Origin: Phycisphaeraceae bacterium | GTDB taxonomy: Bacteria > Planctomycetota > Phycisphaerae > Phycisphaerales > Phycisphaeraceae | Assembly: GCA_007119405.1 (NCBI GenBank) | Contig: SKPT01000062.1 | Location: forward strand, 1 to 7,046 | Direction of reading: 5' to 3' | Length of the DNA stretch: 7,046 bases | Shown: one piece after another, positions 1-5,197 of the stretch | Position numbering within the stretch: the stretch's first letter is position 1 | Layout of the letters: every line of letters begins with the position of its first letter | Made by a program: the position numbers and the translations under genes | Notes under the pieces: generated by a model | Told to the model about the DNA's origin: nothing | Database searches by the model: none | What the model saw: only the letters and a program-made list of their open reading frames with translations

Positions 1-2
1 AC

Positions 3-1460
3 ACCCTGGCGTTCGCGGCTAAGAATCTTGGCGCGACGGTCGATGAGTTGAGCGTGTATTTTCAGAGCGAGTTCAGCAACGACCGCGCGCACGAGCCGAT
101 CACCCTCGACCCGTCCGCGCCCCTCGACATCGCGCGTCGGTTCGTCGAAGCCCACCACACCTACCAGAGCACGCGCACGCTGCACGCCCAGGCCGGTCAG
201 TTCTACCGCTACGCCGGCATGGCATACGAGCCGTGGGACGGCGCGTCGGTGCGGGCGAGTGTCTACCGGTTCTGTGAGGCGTGCAGGGTGGAGGTGCCGC
301 TGAAGGAGGGCGAAACGGGGTGTGAGCCGTTTAAGCCGACGAAGCGTAAGGTGGACGAAATAATCGACGCGCTGCGCGCCGTGTGCAATCTGCCGGAGAC
401 AGTGCAGGCCCCCTCCTGGTTGGATGGGCGGTGCGATCCGCCGGCCGACGAGCTGCTGCCGATGCGAAACGGCTTGCTGCACCTTCCCACCATGACGCTG
501 CACGAGCCGAGCCCGCTGTTCTGGGCGCATCACGCGCTGGGCTTCCCATTCAATGCCGACGCTGGCGAGCCCAAGCGCTGGCACGAGTTCCTCAACCAGT
601 TGTGGCCGGACGACCCGGCGAGCATCTTCACGTTGCAGGAGGTGTTCGGCTACCTGCTGACCACCGACACCAGCTTCCAGAAGATATTCCTGTTGTGCGG
701 GCCGAAGCGATCGGGCAAGGGCACGATCTATCGCATCCTGCGCCGCCTGCTGGGCGAGGCCAACGTCTGCGGCCCGACGTTGAGCGGGCTGGGGCACCAG
801 TTCGGATTGCAACCGCTGCTGGGCAGGCTGCTGGCCGTCATCAGTGACGCGAGGCTCGGCAGGGGCAGCGACACCGCCGCGATCGCCGAGCGGCTGCTGT
901 CCATCAGCGGTGAGGATGCGGTGAGCGTGCCTCGAAAGTTCCTGCCGGACGTGACGGTGAAACTGCCGACACGGTTCCTCATCCTCACCAACGAGCTGCC
1001 CCGCCTCGACGACGCGAGCGGCGCCCTGGCGTCCCGGTTCATCGTGCTCACGCTGCGCGAGTCGTTCTATGGGCGCGAGGATCCACGTCTGACGGAGAAG
1101 CTGGTCGAGGAGCTGCCGGGGATTCTGCTGTGGGCGATCCGGGGACTGCACAGCCTGACGGCCAGGGGGCGGTTCGAGATGCCCGAGTCAAGCCGCGAGG
1201 CGGTGCGGGAGCTTGAGGACCTGGCGTCGCCCATCGGGGCGTTCATCCGGGAACGGTGCACCCTGTCCCCCGAGGCCATGGTGGAGGCGGACGAAATCTA
1301 CAAGGCATGGCGGACGTGGTGTGAGGAACAGGGCTGGGAGCACATCACGACGGACACGACCTTCCGCCGCGACCTGCGGGCGGCGATGCCGACCCTGGCC
1401 GCGTCACGTCCGAATTGGGCCAACAAGAGGACCGTCTACCGTGGAATTGGGCTCGAATGA
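3..1460 (+). CDS. D5/P4-family phage/plasmid replication helicase (primase C-terminal region), 5' end cut by window
   Basis: This is an ATP-driven superfamily 3 replicative helicase of the kind fused to or paired with primases in phages, plasmids and satellites. The frame is open to the left edge, so the TTG at 48 is probably not the true start and an upstream primase domain may lie outside the window. Counting from the TTG at 48, residues about 20-130 form the D5 N-terminal-like region (GNGxLHLPT-type motif seen as MRNGLLHLPT). The ATPase core has Walker A GPKRSGKGT at 218-226, the Walker B strand LLAVISD at 261-267, sensor LILTNELP around 312-319 and an arginine-finger-like ASRF at 328-331. 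The C-terminal part (about 400-470) looks like the winged-helix tail ending in RTVYRGIGL. It heads the visible + strand gene run and is followed at once by an iteron-like array, as expected for an initiator/helicase next to its origin. Family assignment is firm; the element type is inferred. Confidence 0.9.
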   Translation, partial: TLAFAAKNLGATVDELSVYFQSEFSNDRAHEPITLDPSAPLDIARRFVEAHHTYQSTRTLHAQAGQFYRYAGMAYEPWDGASVRASVYRFCEACRVEVPLKEGETGCEPFKPTKRKVDEIIDALRAVCNLPETVQAPSWLDGRCDPPADELLPMRNGLLHLPTMTLHEPSPLFWAHHALGFPFNADAGEPKRWHEFLNQLWPDDPASIFTLQEVFGYLLTTDTSFQKIFLLCGPKRSGKGTIYRILRRLLGEANVCGPTLSGLGHQFGLQPLLGRLLAVISDARLGRGSDTAAIAERLLSISGEDAVSVPRKFLPDVTVKLPTRFLILTNELPRLDDASGALASRFIVLTLRESFYGREDPRLTEKLVEELPGILLWAIRGLHSLTARGRFEMPESSREAVRELEDLASPIGAFIRERCTLSPEAMVEADEIYKAWRTWCEEQGWEHITTDTTFRRDLRAAMPTLAASRPNWANKRTVYRGIGLE

Positions 1461-1465
1461 CGGGG

Positions 1466-1565
1466 TGGAACACCTAGGAACATGTTCCTGACCATTGCTC
1501 GCGTACGCGCGGGAGTTTCCTATGTATAGAGAACAATGCCGTGGAACATGTTCCCGGGTGTTCCA
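1466..1565. repeat. Symmetric iteron array around an AT-rich core; candidate replication origin
   Basis: Two 23-bp arms, 1466-1488 and 1543-1565, are inverted copies that differ at only 2 positions (TA versus CG in the middle). Each arm holds a perfect GGAACATGTTCC palindrome (1477-1488 and 1543-1554; the left one extends to 14 bp) plus one more hexamer. In all there are six perfect GGAACA/TGTTCC hexamers, starting at 1467, 1477, 1483, 1543, 1549 and 1559. A degenerate copy, AGAACA, starts at 1530. The 54-bp spacer is clearly richer in A/T than its surroundings, with 1516-1537 at about 16 of 22 A/T. SaPI origins are known to lie just after rep and to consist of short iterons on both sides of an AT-rich stretch. 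This array lies 6 bp after the helicase stop. An operator for the following genes is the main alternative. Confidence 0.6.
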
Positions 1566-1836
1566 GTTGACCTTGACAACGCCGGGCACCACCGACCAAT
1601 ACGGCCGCACGCCGGAGCATCGCCTACGCCAAGCGCTAAAACGGCTCCTGCGTGACTACCAGCTCCGCTGCACCGCCATCACCGTCGGCGGCGAGACGTG
1701 CCGGGCGAACCAGCGGCGGATGCACGACGCGGCGACGGGTCCTGGATCAGGCCGGACGCCGCCTACGGTGCAGCGAGTCGCGGTTTCGCCACAGAAAGTC
1801 CGGGCGTCCAACCCCTGTCCAAATACGGAGTTGTAG
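1558..1836 (+). CDS. Possible small hypothetical protein, perhaps frameshifted
   Basis: I do not recognise this protein. The frame reads through a plausible helical stretch (RLRQALKRLLRDYQLRC) and a later CRANQRR segment. From 1579 to 1737 about 46 of 53 codons end in G or C, as expected for a gene in this DNA. After 1737 this bias drops in the same frame. For about ten codons it is instead perfect in the neighbouring frame that starts at 1737 (GSWIRPDAAY), and that frame runs on into the next gene without a stop. This suggests a frameshift near 1737, either real decay or a sequencing error. The start is unclear: GTG 1558, TTG 1567 or TTG 1573, none with a good ribosome binding site. The longest reading, from 1495, would overlap the iteron array. 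Confidence 0.3.
   Translation: MFQLTLTTPGTTDQYGRTPEHRLRQALKRLLRDYQLRCTAITVGGETCRANQRRMHDAATGPGSGRTPPTVQRVAVSPQKVRASNPCPNTEL
1573..1600 (+). promoter_or_regulatory. Possible sigma70-like promoter beside the iteron array
   Basis: A perfect TTGACA (1573-1578) is followed after 16 bp by ACCAAT (1595-1600), which matches only three of six -10 positions. It begins 7 bp beyond the right iteron arm, so a protein bound to the array could control it. The -10 is weak and the call is tentative. Confidence 0.2.
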
Positions 1837-1838
1837 TG

Positions 1839-2030
1839 ATGGCGAAATATGAATGCCCCTCATGCGGCGCTGGTGGATGCGAGAGGTACCGCGAGCACGG
1901 CCTGTTGTGGTACATGCGCTGCCGCGAGTGTGGCCGGCAATTCAGCATCCGCCGCGACCCGCGCCGGCCAGAGCCGACGCCGGGTTCGTGGGTTCACGGC
2001 TGGGAGCGCTGGTCGGGGGGTGAGCGGTGA
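1839..2030 (+). CDS. Small zinc-ribbon protein (63 aa)
   Basis: A short basic protein with two cysteine pairs, CPSC at residues 6-9 and CREC at 28-31 (C-x2-C-x18-C-x2-C), and an extra Cys14. This spacing is typical of a single zinc ribbon that binds nucleic acid or another protein. The tail is rich in Arg, Pro and Trp. The ATG at 1839 is preceded by GGAG (1827-1830) with an 8-nt spacer, which decides the start. The stop overlaps the GTG start of the next zinc-ribbon gene by 4 nt (GTGA), so the two are probably translationally coupled. P4-like satellites encode small zinc-finger transcription activators (Ogr/Delta), but the cysteine spacing here differs, so a regulatory role is only a guess. 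Confidence 0.7.
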   Translation: MAKYECPSCGAGGCERYREHGLLWYMRCRECGRQFSIRRDPRRPEPTPGSWVHGWERWSGGER

Positions 2031-2227
2031 CCCCCCGGCGCACCATCATCGTCGAGGCGCCGTCGTGTCCCCGCTGCGGGTCGATCCGTCTGCGCAGCGA
2101 CGGCGGCACACACTACCGCTGTGATGGATTCGGCGAGCGAATCGAGCGGTACGTCAAGTGCGGCTCATGCCACGATCGATTCAAGGTGCTGGCGGAGAAG
2201 TCTCCAATATTGGAAGGCGCCGGTTGA
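2027..2227 (+). CDS. Small zinc-ribbon protein (66 aa)
   Basis: This protein has a CPRCGS knuckle at residues 14-19 and a CGSC knuckle at 45-48, giving C-x2-C-x27-C-x2-C, with Cys32 between them. The end of the ribbon reads KCGSCHDRFKV, the usual shape of a ribbon's second strand. It starts with GTG at 2027, overlapping the stop of the preceding zinc-ribbon gene by 4 nt, with a purine-rich GGGGGGTGAG stretch just upstream. The two proteins look like diverged members of one class but are not obvious duplicates. Role unknown; DNA binding or transcription control is inferred from the fold only. Confidence 0.72.
   Translation: MTPRRTIIVEAPSCPRCGSIRLRSDGGTHYRCDGFGERIERYVKCGSCHDRFKVLAEKSPILEGAG
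2203..2214. repeat. 12-bp perfect palindrome at the end of the zinc-ribbon gene
   Basis: TCCAATATTGGA is a perfect palindrome. It overlaps the last codons of the preceding gene and lies 66 bp before the next start. It is AT-rich at the centre in otherwise GC-rich DNA. It could be an operator for the downstream genes, but chance is possible. Confidence 0.3.
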
Positions 2228-2279
2228 CCACGTGCTAGGGTAGATGGATGTTCAACACCCCCACAACGGAGTTCACGAC

Positions 2280-2486
2280 ATGGGCAACCTGAGACTCGAA
2301 GACATCTACGGCCGGATTCGCGGCTGCCGCAGCCGGCTCAACGACCCGCACCCCCCAAAGGAGGCGGTGGCATCGCAGTACCGTGATGATTACGGCAGCG
2401 ACATCGAGGCCGACATCAAGGCGGCGTCGCCTGACGATCGTTTCGCGGTGATGCGCGCCTTGGCGTTGTGCGGCGTCCGCCTCTAA
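2280..2486 (+). CDS. Small acidic hypothetical protein (68 aa)
   Basis: I do not recognise this protein. It begins MGNLRLEDIYGRIRG and looks mostly helical and charged, with no cysteine pairs, signal peptide or membrane segment. An upstream ATG at 2244 is in frame, but the ATG at 2280 has GGAG at 2268-2271 with an 8-nt spacer, the same start signal as several neighbours, so I prefer 2280. It ends 17 nt before the next start and probably shares its transcript. Confidence 0.62.
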   Translation: MGNLRLEDIYGRIRGCRSRLNDPHPPKEAVASQYRDDYGSDIEADIKAASPDDRFAVMRALALCGVRL

Positions 2487-2503
2487 CCCCTGGAGACATA
2501 GCA

Positions 2504-3100
2504 ATGCAGATGAGTGTTGCCACACGTTGGATGAACCGCGAAGAGGCCCTTCGCGACGCGCAAGACGCGTGGGCGTCCGACATCGCGCGATGGCTCGCGG
2601 CCGGCGGCGAGGATGAGACTGGGGCGCGCGACCTTCGCCGGCGCGGCCAGGATCTCGGGCAGGACTTCGATTTACACGTCAAGTGTGTGCGCCGCGTGCT
2701 CGACGCGGCCGAGGAAGTCGAGGGCGCGAAGCAGGTTCGCGCGCGCCTGACGCAAGCCGAGAAAAAGCTCCTGGACGCACAGGCCGAGCGTTCGCGCGAG
2801 CTTGACCGTCTGGACCAGATGCTCTCCGATGCCCAGCGTGAGCGCGACGAGGCGCAGCGCGAGGCGGCGGGCGTGCAGCGGGCCGAGCACATCCTCGAGT
2901 CGGTGCATGGTCGCGAGCCGAAGTCCATCACCGAGGGCAAGGCGGAGCTGGCGAAGCTGAGCCAGGCCGGTGACCGGCGCGCGTGGGCCGGCGTCGAGGG
3001 CAGGCTCCGCGAGTTGCTGGCCCCGCTCGAAGAGGCGGGCGCCACGAGCCGGTTGGTGCGAAACATCTATCGGGAGCTGACCACCAATGGCCACACCTGA
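2504..3100 (+). CDS. Coiled-coil protein of unknown function (198 aa)
   Basis: The N-terminal part (about 1-60) contains tryptophans and reads as compact helices (NREEALRDAQDAWASDIARWL). Residues about 62-131 are a long run of Glu, Arg, Gln and Ala with regularly spaced leucines (AEKKLLDAQAERSRELDRL), a clear coiled-coil candidate. A shorter helical domain follows (about 140-195). No catalytic motif, membrane segment or signal peptide is visible. The start at ATG 2504 is set by GGAG (2492-2495) with an 8-nt spacer; the frame also stays open upstream to GTG 2468, which overlaps the preceding gene. The end overlaps the next gene by 14 nt. In an element of this kind it could be a structural, scaffold-like or capsid-modifying factor, but nothing in the sequence shows that. 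Confidence 0.72.
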   Translation: MQMSVATRWMNREEALRDAQDAWASDIARWLAAGGEDETGARDLRRRGQDLGQDFDLHVKCVRRVLDAAEEVEGAKQVRARLTQAEKKLLDAQAERSRELDRLDQMLSDAQRERDEAQREAAGVQRAEHILESVHGREPKSITEGKAELAKLSQAGDRRAWAGVEGRLRELLAPLEEAGATSRLVRNIYRELTTNGHT

Positions 3101-3287
3101 CAGCGACACCTTCCGCTGTGCACTGTGCAACAAGACCGAGCCGGACGCGGCGCTCGTGGTCGAGTTGGCGTACCCGAGCGTGCGGATCTGCCTGCGGTGC
3201 GCCAACGGCGTGGCCATCTGCCTCAGGGCTCACCAGTACGATCACCATATGGACGACTCCGAGCTGGCGCTCCTTACACGACGATGA
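3087..3287 (+). CDS. Small zinc-finger-like protein (66 aa), ClpX-type cysteine spacing
   Basis: Two cysteine pairs, CALC at residues 11-14 and CLRC at 35-38 (C-x2-C-x20-C-x2-C), enclose a hydrophobic segment that ends VRICLRC. This resembles the zinc-binding domain found at the N terminus of ClpX and in some phage proteins, where it mediates dimer or partner contacts. The short C-terminal tail is His- and Asp-rich (HQYDHHMDD). The start ATG lies inside the preceding gene (14-nt overlap), with GGAG at 3073-3076 and a 10-nt spacer. It is the third tiny cysteine-pair protein in this gene run. Function unknown. Confidence 0.7.
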   Translation: MATPDSDTFRCALCNKTEPDAALVVELAYPSVRICLRCANGVAICLRAHQYDHHMDDSELALLTRR

Positions 3288-3633
3288 TCATCACCAGCCC
3301 AAACCATCGATCCGCGAGCGGGGCTTTCTCACCCCGGCCATGTCGGCGGCAACCGGCGACCACGTTATGGCAGCTCCAACGGCTCAGCCAGCCGTCGGCT
3401 CGATGGGCGTGCCGCACACCACCGTCCGTCCGCCGTGCTGTCGCGGAAACTCCGCGTGGTGGCCGGCGGCGAGTCACTGCGGCTTACGCTCCCGCCCGTG
3501 GCAACGCGGGCGAGGGCATTGGCAGGCCCGCCGGTGGGTCCTTCCTGGCCGGCGACGGGTCTCGGTTAAGCGAGTCGCGTTTGTTCACCCCGGATAAGTT
3601 CACGATTTCTTGTGCAACGCAACGGAGCACCAC
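3288..3633. other. 346-bp gap with several hairpins, no supported gene
   Basis: Open frames cross this stretch but lack a ribosome binding site and a steady codon bias. Perfect inverted repeats are frequent: ACGGCT/AGCCGT at 3379-3395, CGCGGA/TCCGCG at 3442-3456, CGCCCG/CGGGCG at 3493-3512 and CGCCGG/CCGGCG at 3529-3554. A direct repeat GTTCAC occurs at 3583 and 3598. High GC makes short hairpins common, so each alone is weak. Because the next gene resembles a small terminase subunit, this could hold a packaging site (cos/pac) or a structured RNA; both are inference. Confidence 0.4.
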
Positions 3634-4275
3634 ATGCCCCGTAAAAAGTCGGACAAAGCGGGCGGGGCGGGCGTTGCAGCGGAGTCGGTGTGCAACAGCC
3701 TCTCCGACTTGGCCCGCGCCGTGGGCGCGGACCGGTCGACCATCAGCCGGCGGGTGAAGCGTGCCGACTGGCCCGTGAGCCGTACCCCCCCCTATGACGC
3801 CGACGACGTGGCGACCGTGGTCGATTACCTGCACGCCGGCGACAGTGACGACCCCGACGATTTGAAGCGAGCCCAGGCGTTCAAGTCCCGGACGCTGGCC
3901 GCCCGCTACCTGCTGGACATGGCCCGCGAGTTGGGCAGGACGGATCGCACGGTGGCGGAGTTGGCGATCAACGCACTGGACGCCACGAGCACGCTGCACT
4001 TTCAGCAGACCCGGCAACGGCTGGGGGATTTCATCGCCGAGCACGGCGGCATGGATGGCCCGGATGCGGACGTGGCGGCGGAGCAGTTCGTCCGCGAGCA
4101 GTTCTACCCCGAGTTCGCCCGCATCCTGGCAGCGGTGATCGAGTTCCACGTAAACGACGACCCGGCGGTGCCGGCACTACTTCGTCGGATTCAGCGGCTC
4201 ACGGCTGAGCTTGCGGTGATGCCCGACATTCCGCCCGAGATGGTCGAGCAGATCAAGTCCTACCTGCCGGAGTAG
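3634..4275 (+). CDS. Helix-turn-helix DNA-binding protein, likely terminase small subunit-like (213 aa)
   Basis: After a Lys-rich start, residues about 22-42 form a helix-turn-helix (SLSDLARAVGADRSTISRRV), followed by a Pro-rich wing and YDADDVATVVDYL. This order, HTH then wing then a YDxxxV segment then long helices, resembles the DNA-binding head of Nu1-type small terminase subunits. The rest (about 65-213) is helical with acidic patches and suits oligomerisation. The ATG at 3634 has GGAG at 3624-3627 with a 6-nt spacer; an in-frame TTG at 3610 is less likely. A small terminase would bind the packaging site and hand DNA to the large subunit, yet no large subunit follows. PICIs and SaPIs carry a lone TerS to redirect a helper phage's motor. 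A plain transcription regulator remains possible. Confidence 0.75.
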   Translation: MPRKKSDKAGGAGVAAESVCNSLSDLARAVGADRSTISRRVKRADWPVSRTPPYDADDVATVVDYLHAGDSDDPDDLKRAQAFKSRTLAARYLLDMARELGRTDRTVAELAINALDATSTLHFQQTRQRLGDFIAEHGGMDGPDADVAAEQFVREQFYPEFARILAAVIEFHVNDDPAVPALLRRIQRLTAELAVMPDIPPEMVEQIKSYLPE

Positions 4276-4606
4276 TCGTAATGAGCACCCCGATACCCGG
4301 CTGACGCTGCGGCCCGTCACACGGCGTTCTAGGGCACCTACAGCGACGGACTTGACGCCGGGGGCCGGCCGGGGCAGGATGGACCCCACAAATGAGGCGG
4401 GCCCCGGCGCGAGGCGTAGCTCACACCGAGGCCCTGGCCACCCGCGAGGTACTAGCTCGCCGATGGTTGGCAGAATCTTACACATCGACGCGCGCGACTG
4501 CGCGCCCCCGCCAACCCCAGCGAACACATCGCACGGCCACCGCCACCGCGCGCCCGCCGGCTGCGCGCGACTGACGGGCCGGCACCTGCCGGCGAGGGAG
4601 ACGGTC
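4276..4606. other. 331-bp gap with an abortive 7-codon ORF, repeats and hairpins
   Basis: An ATG at 4281 carries a full start signal (GGAG 4269-4272, 8-nt spacer) but reads only MSTPIPG before TGA at 4302. An 11-bp direct repeat GCGCGCGACTG occurs at 4490-4500 and 4563-4573. A perfect hairpin GCCGGC-ACCT-GCCGGC spans 4578-4593, just before the ribosome binding site of the next gene. Open frames cross the gap (for example 4392-4574) but without start signals. It may be the remains of a decayed gene or a regulatory leader. Confidence 0.4.
4352..4380 (+). promoter_or_regulatory. Possible promoter for the last two element genes
   Basis: TTGACG (4352-4357) is followed after 17 bp by CAGGAT (4375-4380). 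The -35 matches five of six positions, the -10 only three. It would give a leader of about 220 nt before the gene at 4607. Tentative. Confidence 0.2.
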
Positions 4607-4816
4607 ATGGCATGGCCACTACCGATCGGAGCGGAGTTCGTGCACGAGGGGACCGTGGGGCATCCACGCGACGGCCATCACGGTCACTACTGGCGTCTGG
4701 CGAGGTTCGGCGGCACGGGCGTCTACGTGCTCGTGGGCATGATGGGCGAGGTGCGGTCCTGCCCGCAGGGCTGGGCACGCCAGCAGGCCCAGGCGGTGAA
4801 GGGCGGTGACGCATGA
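4607..4816 (+). CDS. Small His-rich hypothetical protein (69 aa)
   Basis: I do not recognise this protein. It starts MAWPLPIGAEFVHEG and holds a histidine-rich loop (HPRDGHHGHYW, residues about 23-33), followed by a hydrophobic beta-like stretch (TGVYVLVGMMG) and a basic C-terminal helix. The look is that of a small beta-rich fold, possibly a metal- or nucleic-acid-binding domain, but this is only an impression. The ATG at 4607 has GGAG at 4597-4600 with a 6-nt spacer, and a strong GCCGGC hairpin ends at 4593, which might affect translation. The stop overlaps the next ATG (ATGA, 4 nt), so the pair is probably coupled. Confidence 0.58.
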   Translation: MAWPLPIGAEFVHEGTVGHPRDGHHGHYWRLARFGGTGVYVLVGMMGEVRSCPQGWARQQAQAVKGGDA

Positions 4817-5040
4817 GCCGACCCCAACCCGATCGCCAATCCGTGCTCGACGTGCTCAGCGACTCCGACGGCCAGCTCGCCGACGTGGAGAAGGAGCTGG
4901 TGGCCGAGGTCCGCGACCTGTCCCGGCTGGCCGACCCGCCGGGCGCGGTGCTCTGTCGCCTGAACATGCTGCGGGCGACCGTCCACGCCTGTCGGCTCAT
5001 GCTGGGCGAGGCCCGCGACGAGGCCGACCGCTGGCGGTGA
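4813..5040 (+). CDS. Small helical hypothetical protein (75 aa)
   Basis: I do not recognise this protein. It is predicted helical throughout, with an acidic first half (SVLDVLSDSDGQLADVEKELVAEVRDL) and a second helix (LCRLNMLRATVHACRLMLGEA) carrying two cysteines that are not in a zinc-type pair. The start overlaps the preceding stop by 4 nt (ATGA). It is the last gene of the + strand run and is closed by the terminator 33 nt downstream. Lying next to the putative attachment site, it could be a small accessory factor such as an excisionase, but it has no recognisable winged-helix motif. Confidence 0.62.
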   Translation: MSRPQPDRQSVLDVLSDSDGQLADVEKELVAEVRDLSRLADPPGAVLCRLNMLRATVHACRLMLGEARDEADRWR

Positions 5041-5072
5041 GGCCGGCCGACAACCCGAGACACACCCCCCCT

Positions 5073-5101
5073 CCCCCGGCGCCCGTGGCTGGGGGTTTTT
5101 T
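5073..5101 (+). terminator. Rho-independent terminator closing the element gene run
   Basis: Stem CCCCCGGC (5073-5080) pairs with GCTGGGGG (5088-5095), with one G-T pair and a 7-nt loop GCCCGTG, followed directly by six T (5096-5101). The T run is only on the + strand, so it ends the + strand transcript and shields the oppositely oriented tRNA-Glu gene. Confidence 0.87.
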
Positions 5102-5107
5102 GCGCCC

Positions 5108-5145
5108 GCTCGCCCAGGTTGCGCCGAGGTTGCGCCGGCTCGCCC
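5108..5145. repeat. Tandem 11-bp repeat flanked by 8-bp direct repeats, next to tRNA-Glu
   Basis: AGGTTGCGCCG is repeated perfectly in tandem (5116-5126 and 5127-5137). The pair is bracketed by two copies of GCTCGCCC (5108-5115 and 5138-5145). The cluster lies 19 bp outside the 3' end of the tRNA gene, on the element side. Tyrosine integrases often bind short arm-type direct repeats at this distance from a tRNA-located core, so these are candidate integrase or excisionase sites; the function is inferred. Confidence 0.5.
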
Positions 5146-5163
5146 CGATTTTTATAAGTCAAG

Positions 5164-5197
5164 TGTCCCCGGGGGGATTCGAACCCCCGTTTTCAGG
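5164..5197. other. Candidate attachment-site core in the 3' half of tRNA-Glu
   Basis: The element gene run ends at the 3' end of tRNA-Glu, the usual place for integration by tyrosine recombinases, which leave the tRNA intact by restoring its 3' part. The core would cover the acceptor and T arms, up to the anticodon arm. The matching copy at the other element end is outside the window, so the exact limits cannot be seen. Confidence 0.4.

Noticed and set aside
1476..1489. LexA/SOS-box reading of the GAACATGTTC palindromes
   Set aside because: The known Gram-positive SOS box has GAAC and GTTC separated by 4 bp; here the gap is 2 bp, and the double-arm symmetry fits an iteron array better.
2416..3066. 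216-aa - strand frame opposite the coiled-coil gene
   Set aside because: Ser/Arg/Ala-rich low-complexity antisense of a repetitive coiled-coil coding stretch.
3284..3757. Continuous + strand frame from ATG 3284 across the gap before the TerS-like gene
   Set aside because: It overlaps the preceding stop in ATGA style, but has mixed third-position use, an Arg/Pro/Ser-rich product and runs into the better-supported HTH gene.
3484..4149. 221-aa - strand frame opposite the TerS-like gene
   Set aside because: Mirror of the HTH gene, no ribosome binding site, and the only - strand gene it would imply inside a uniformly + strand run.
4392..4574. 60-aa + strand frame in the second gap, with a protein-like start (HTEALATREVLARRWLAES)
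   Set aside because: No start signal, and the second half is Thr/Ala/Arg low complexity; kept only as part of the gap description.
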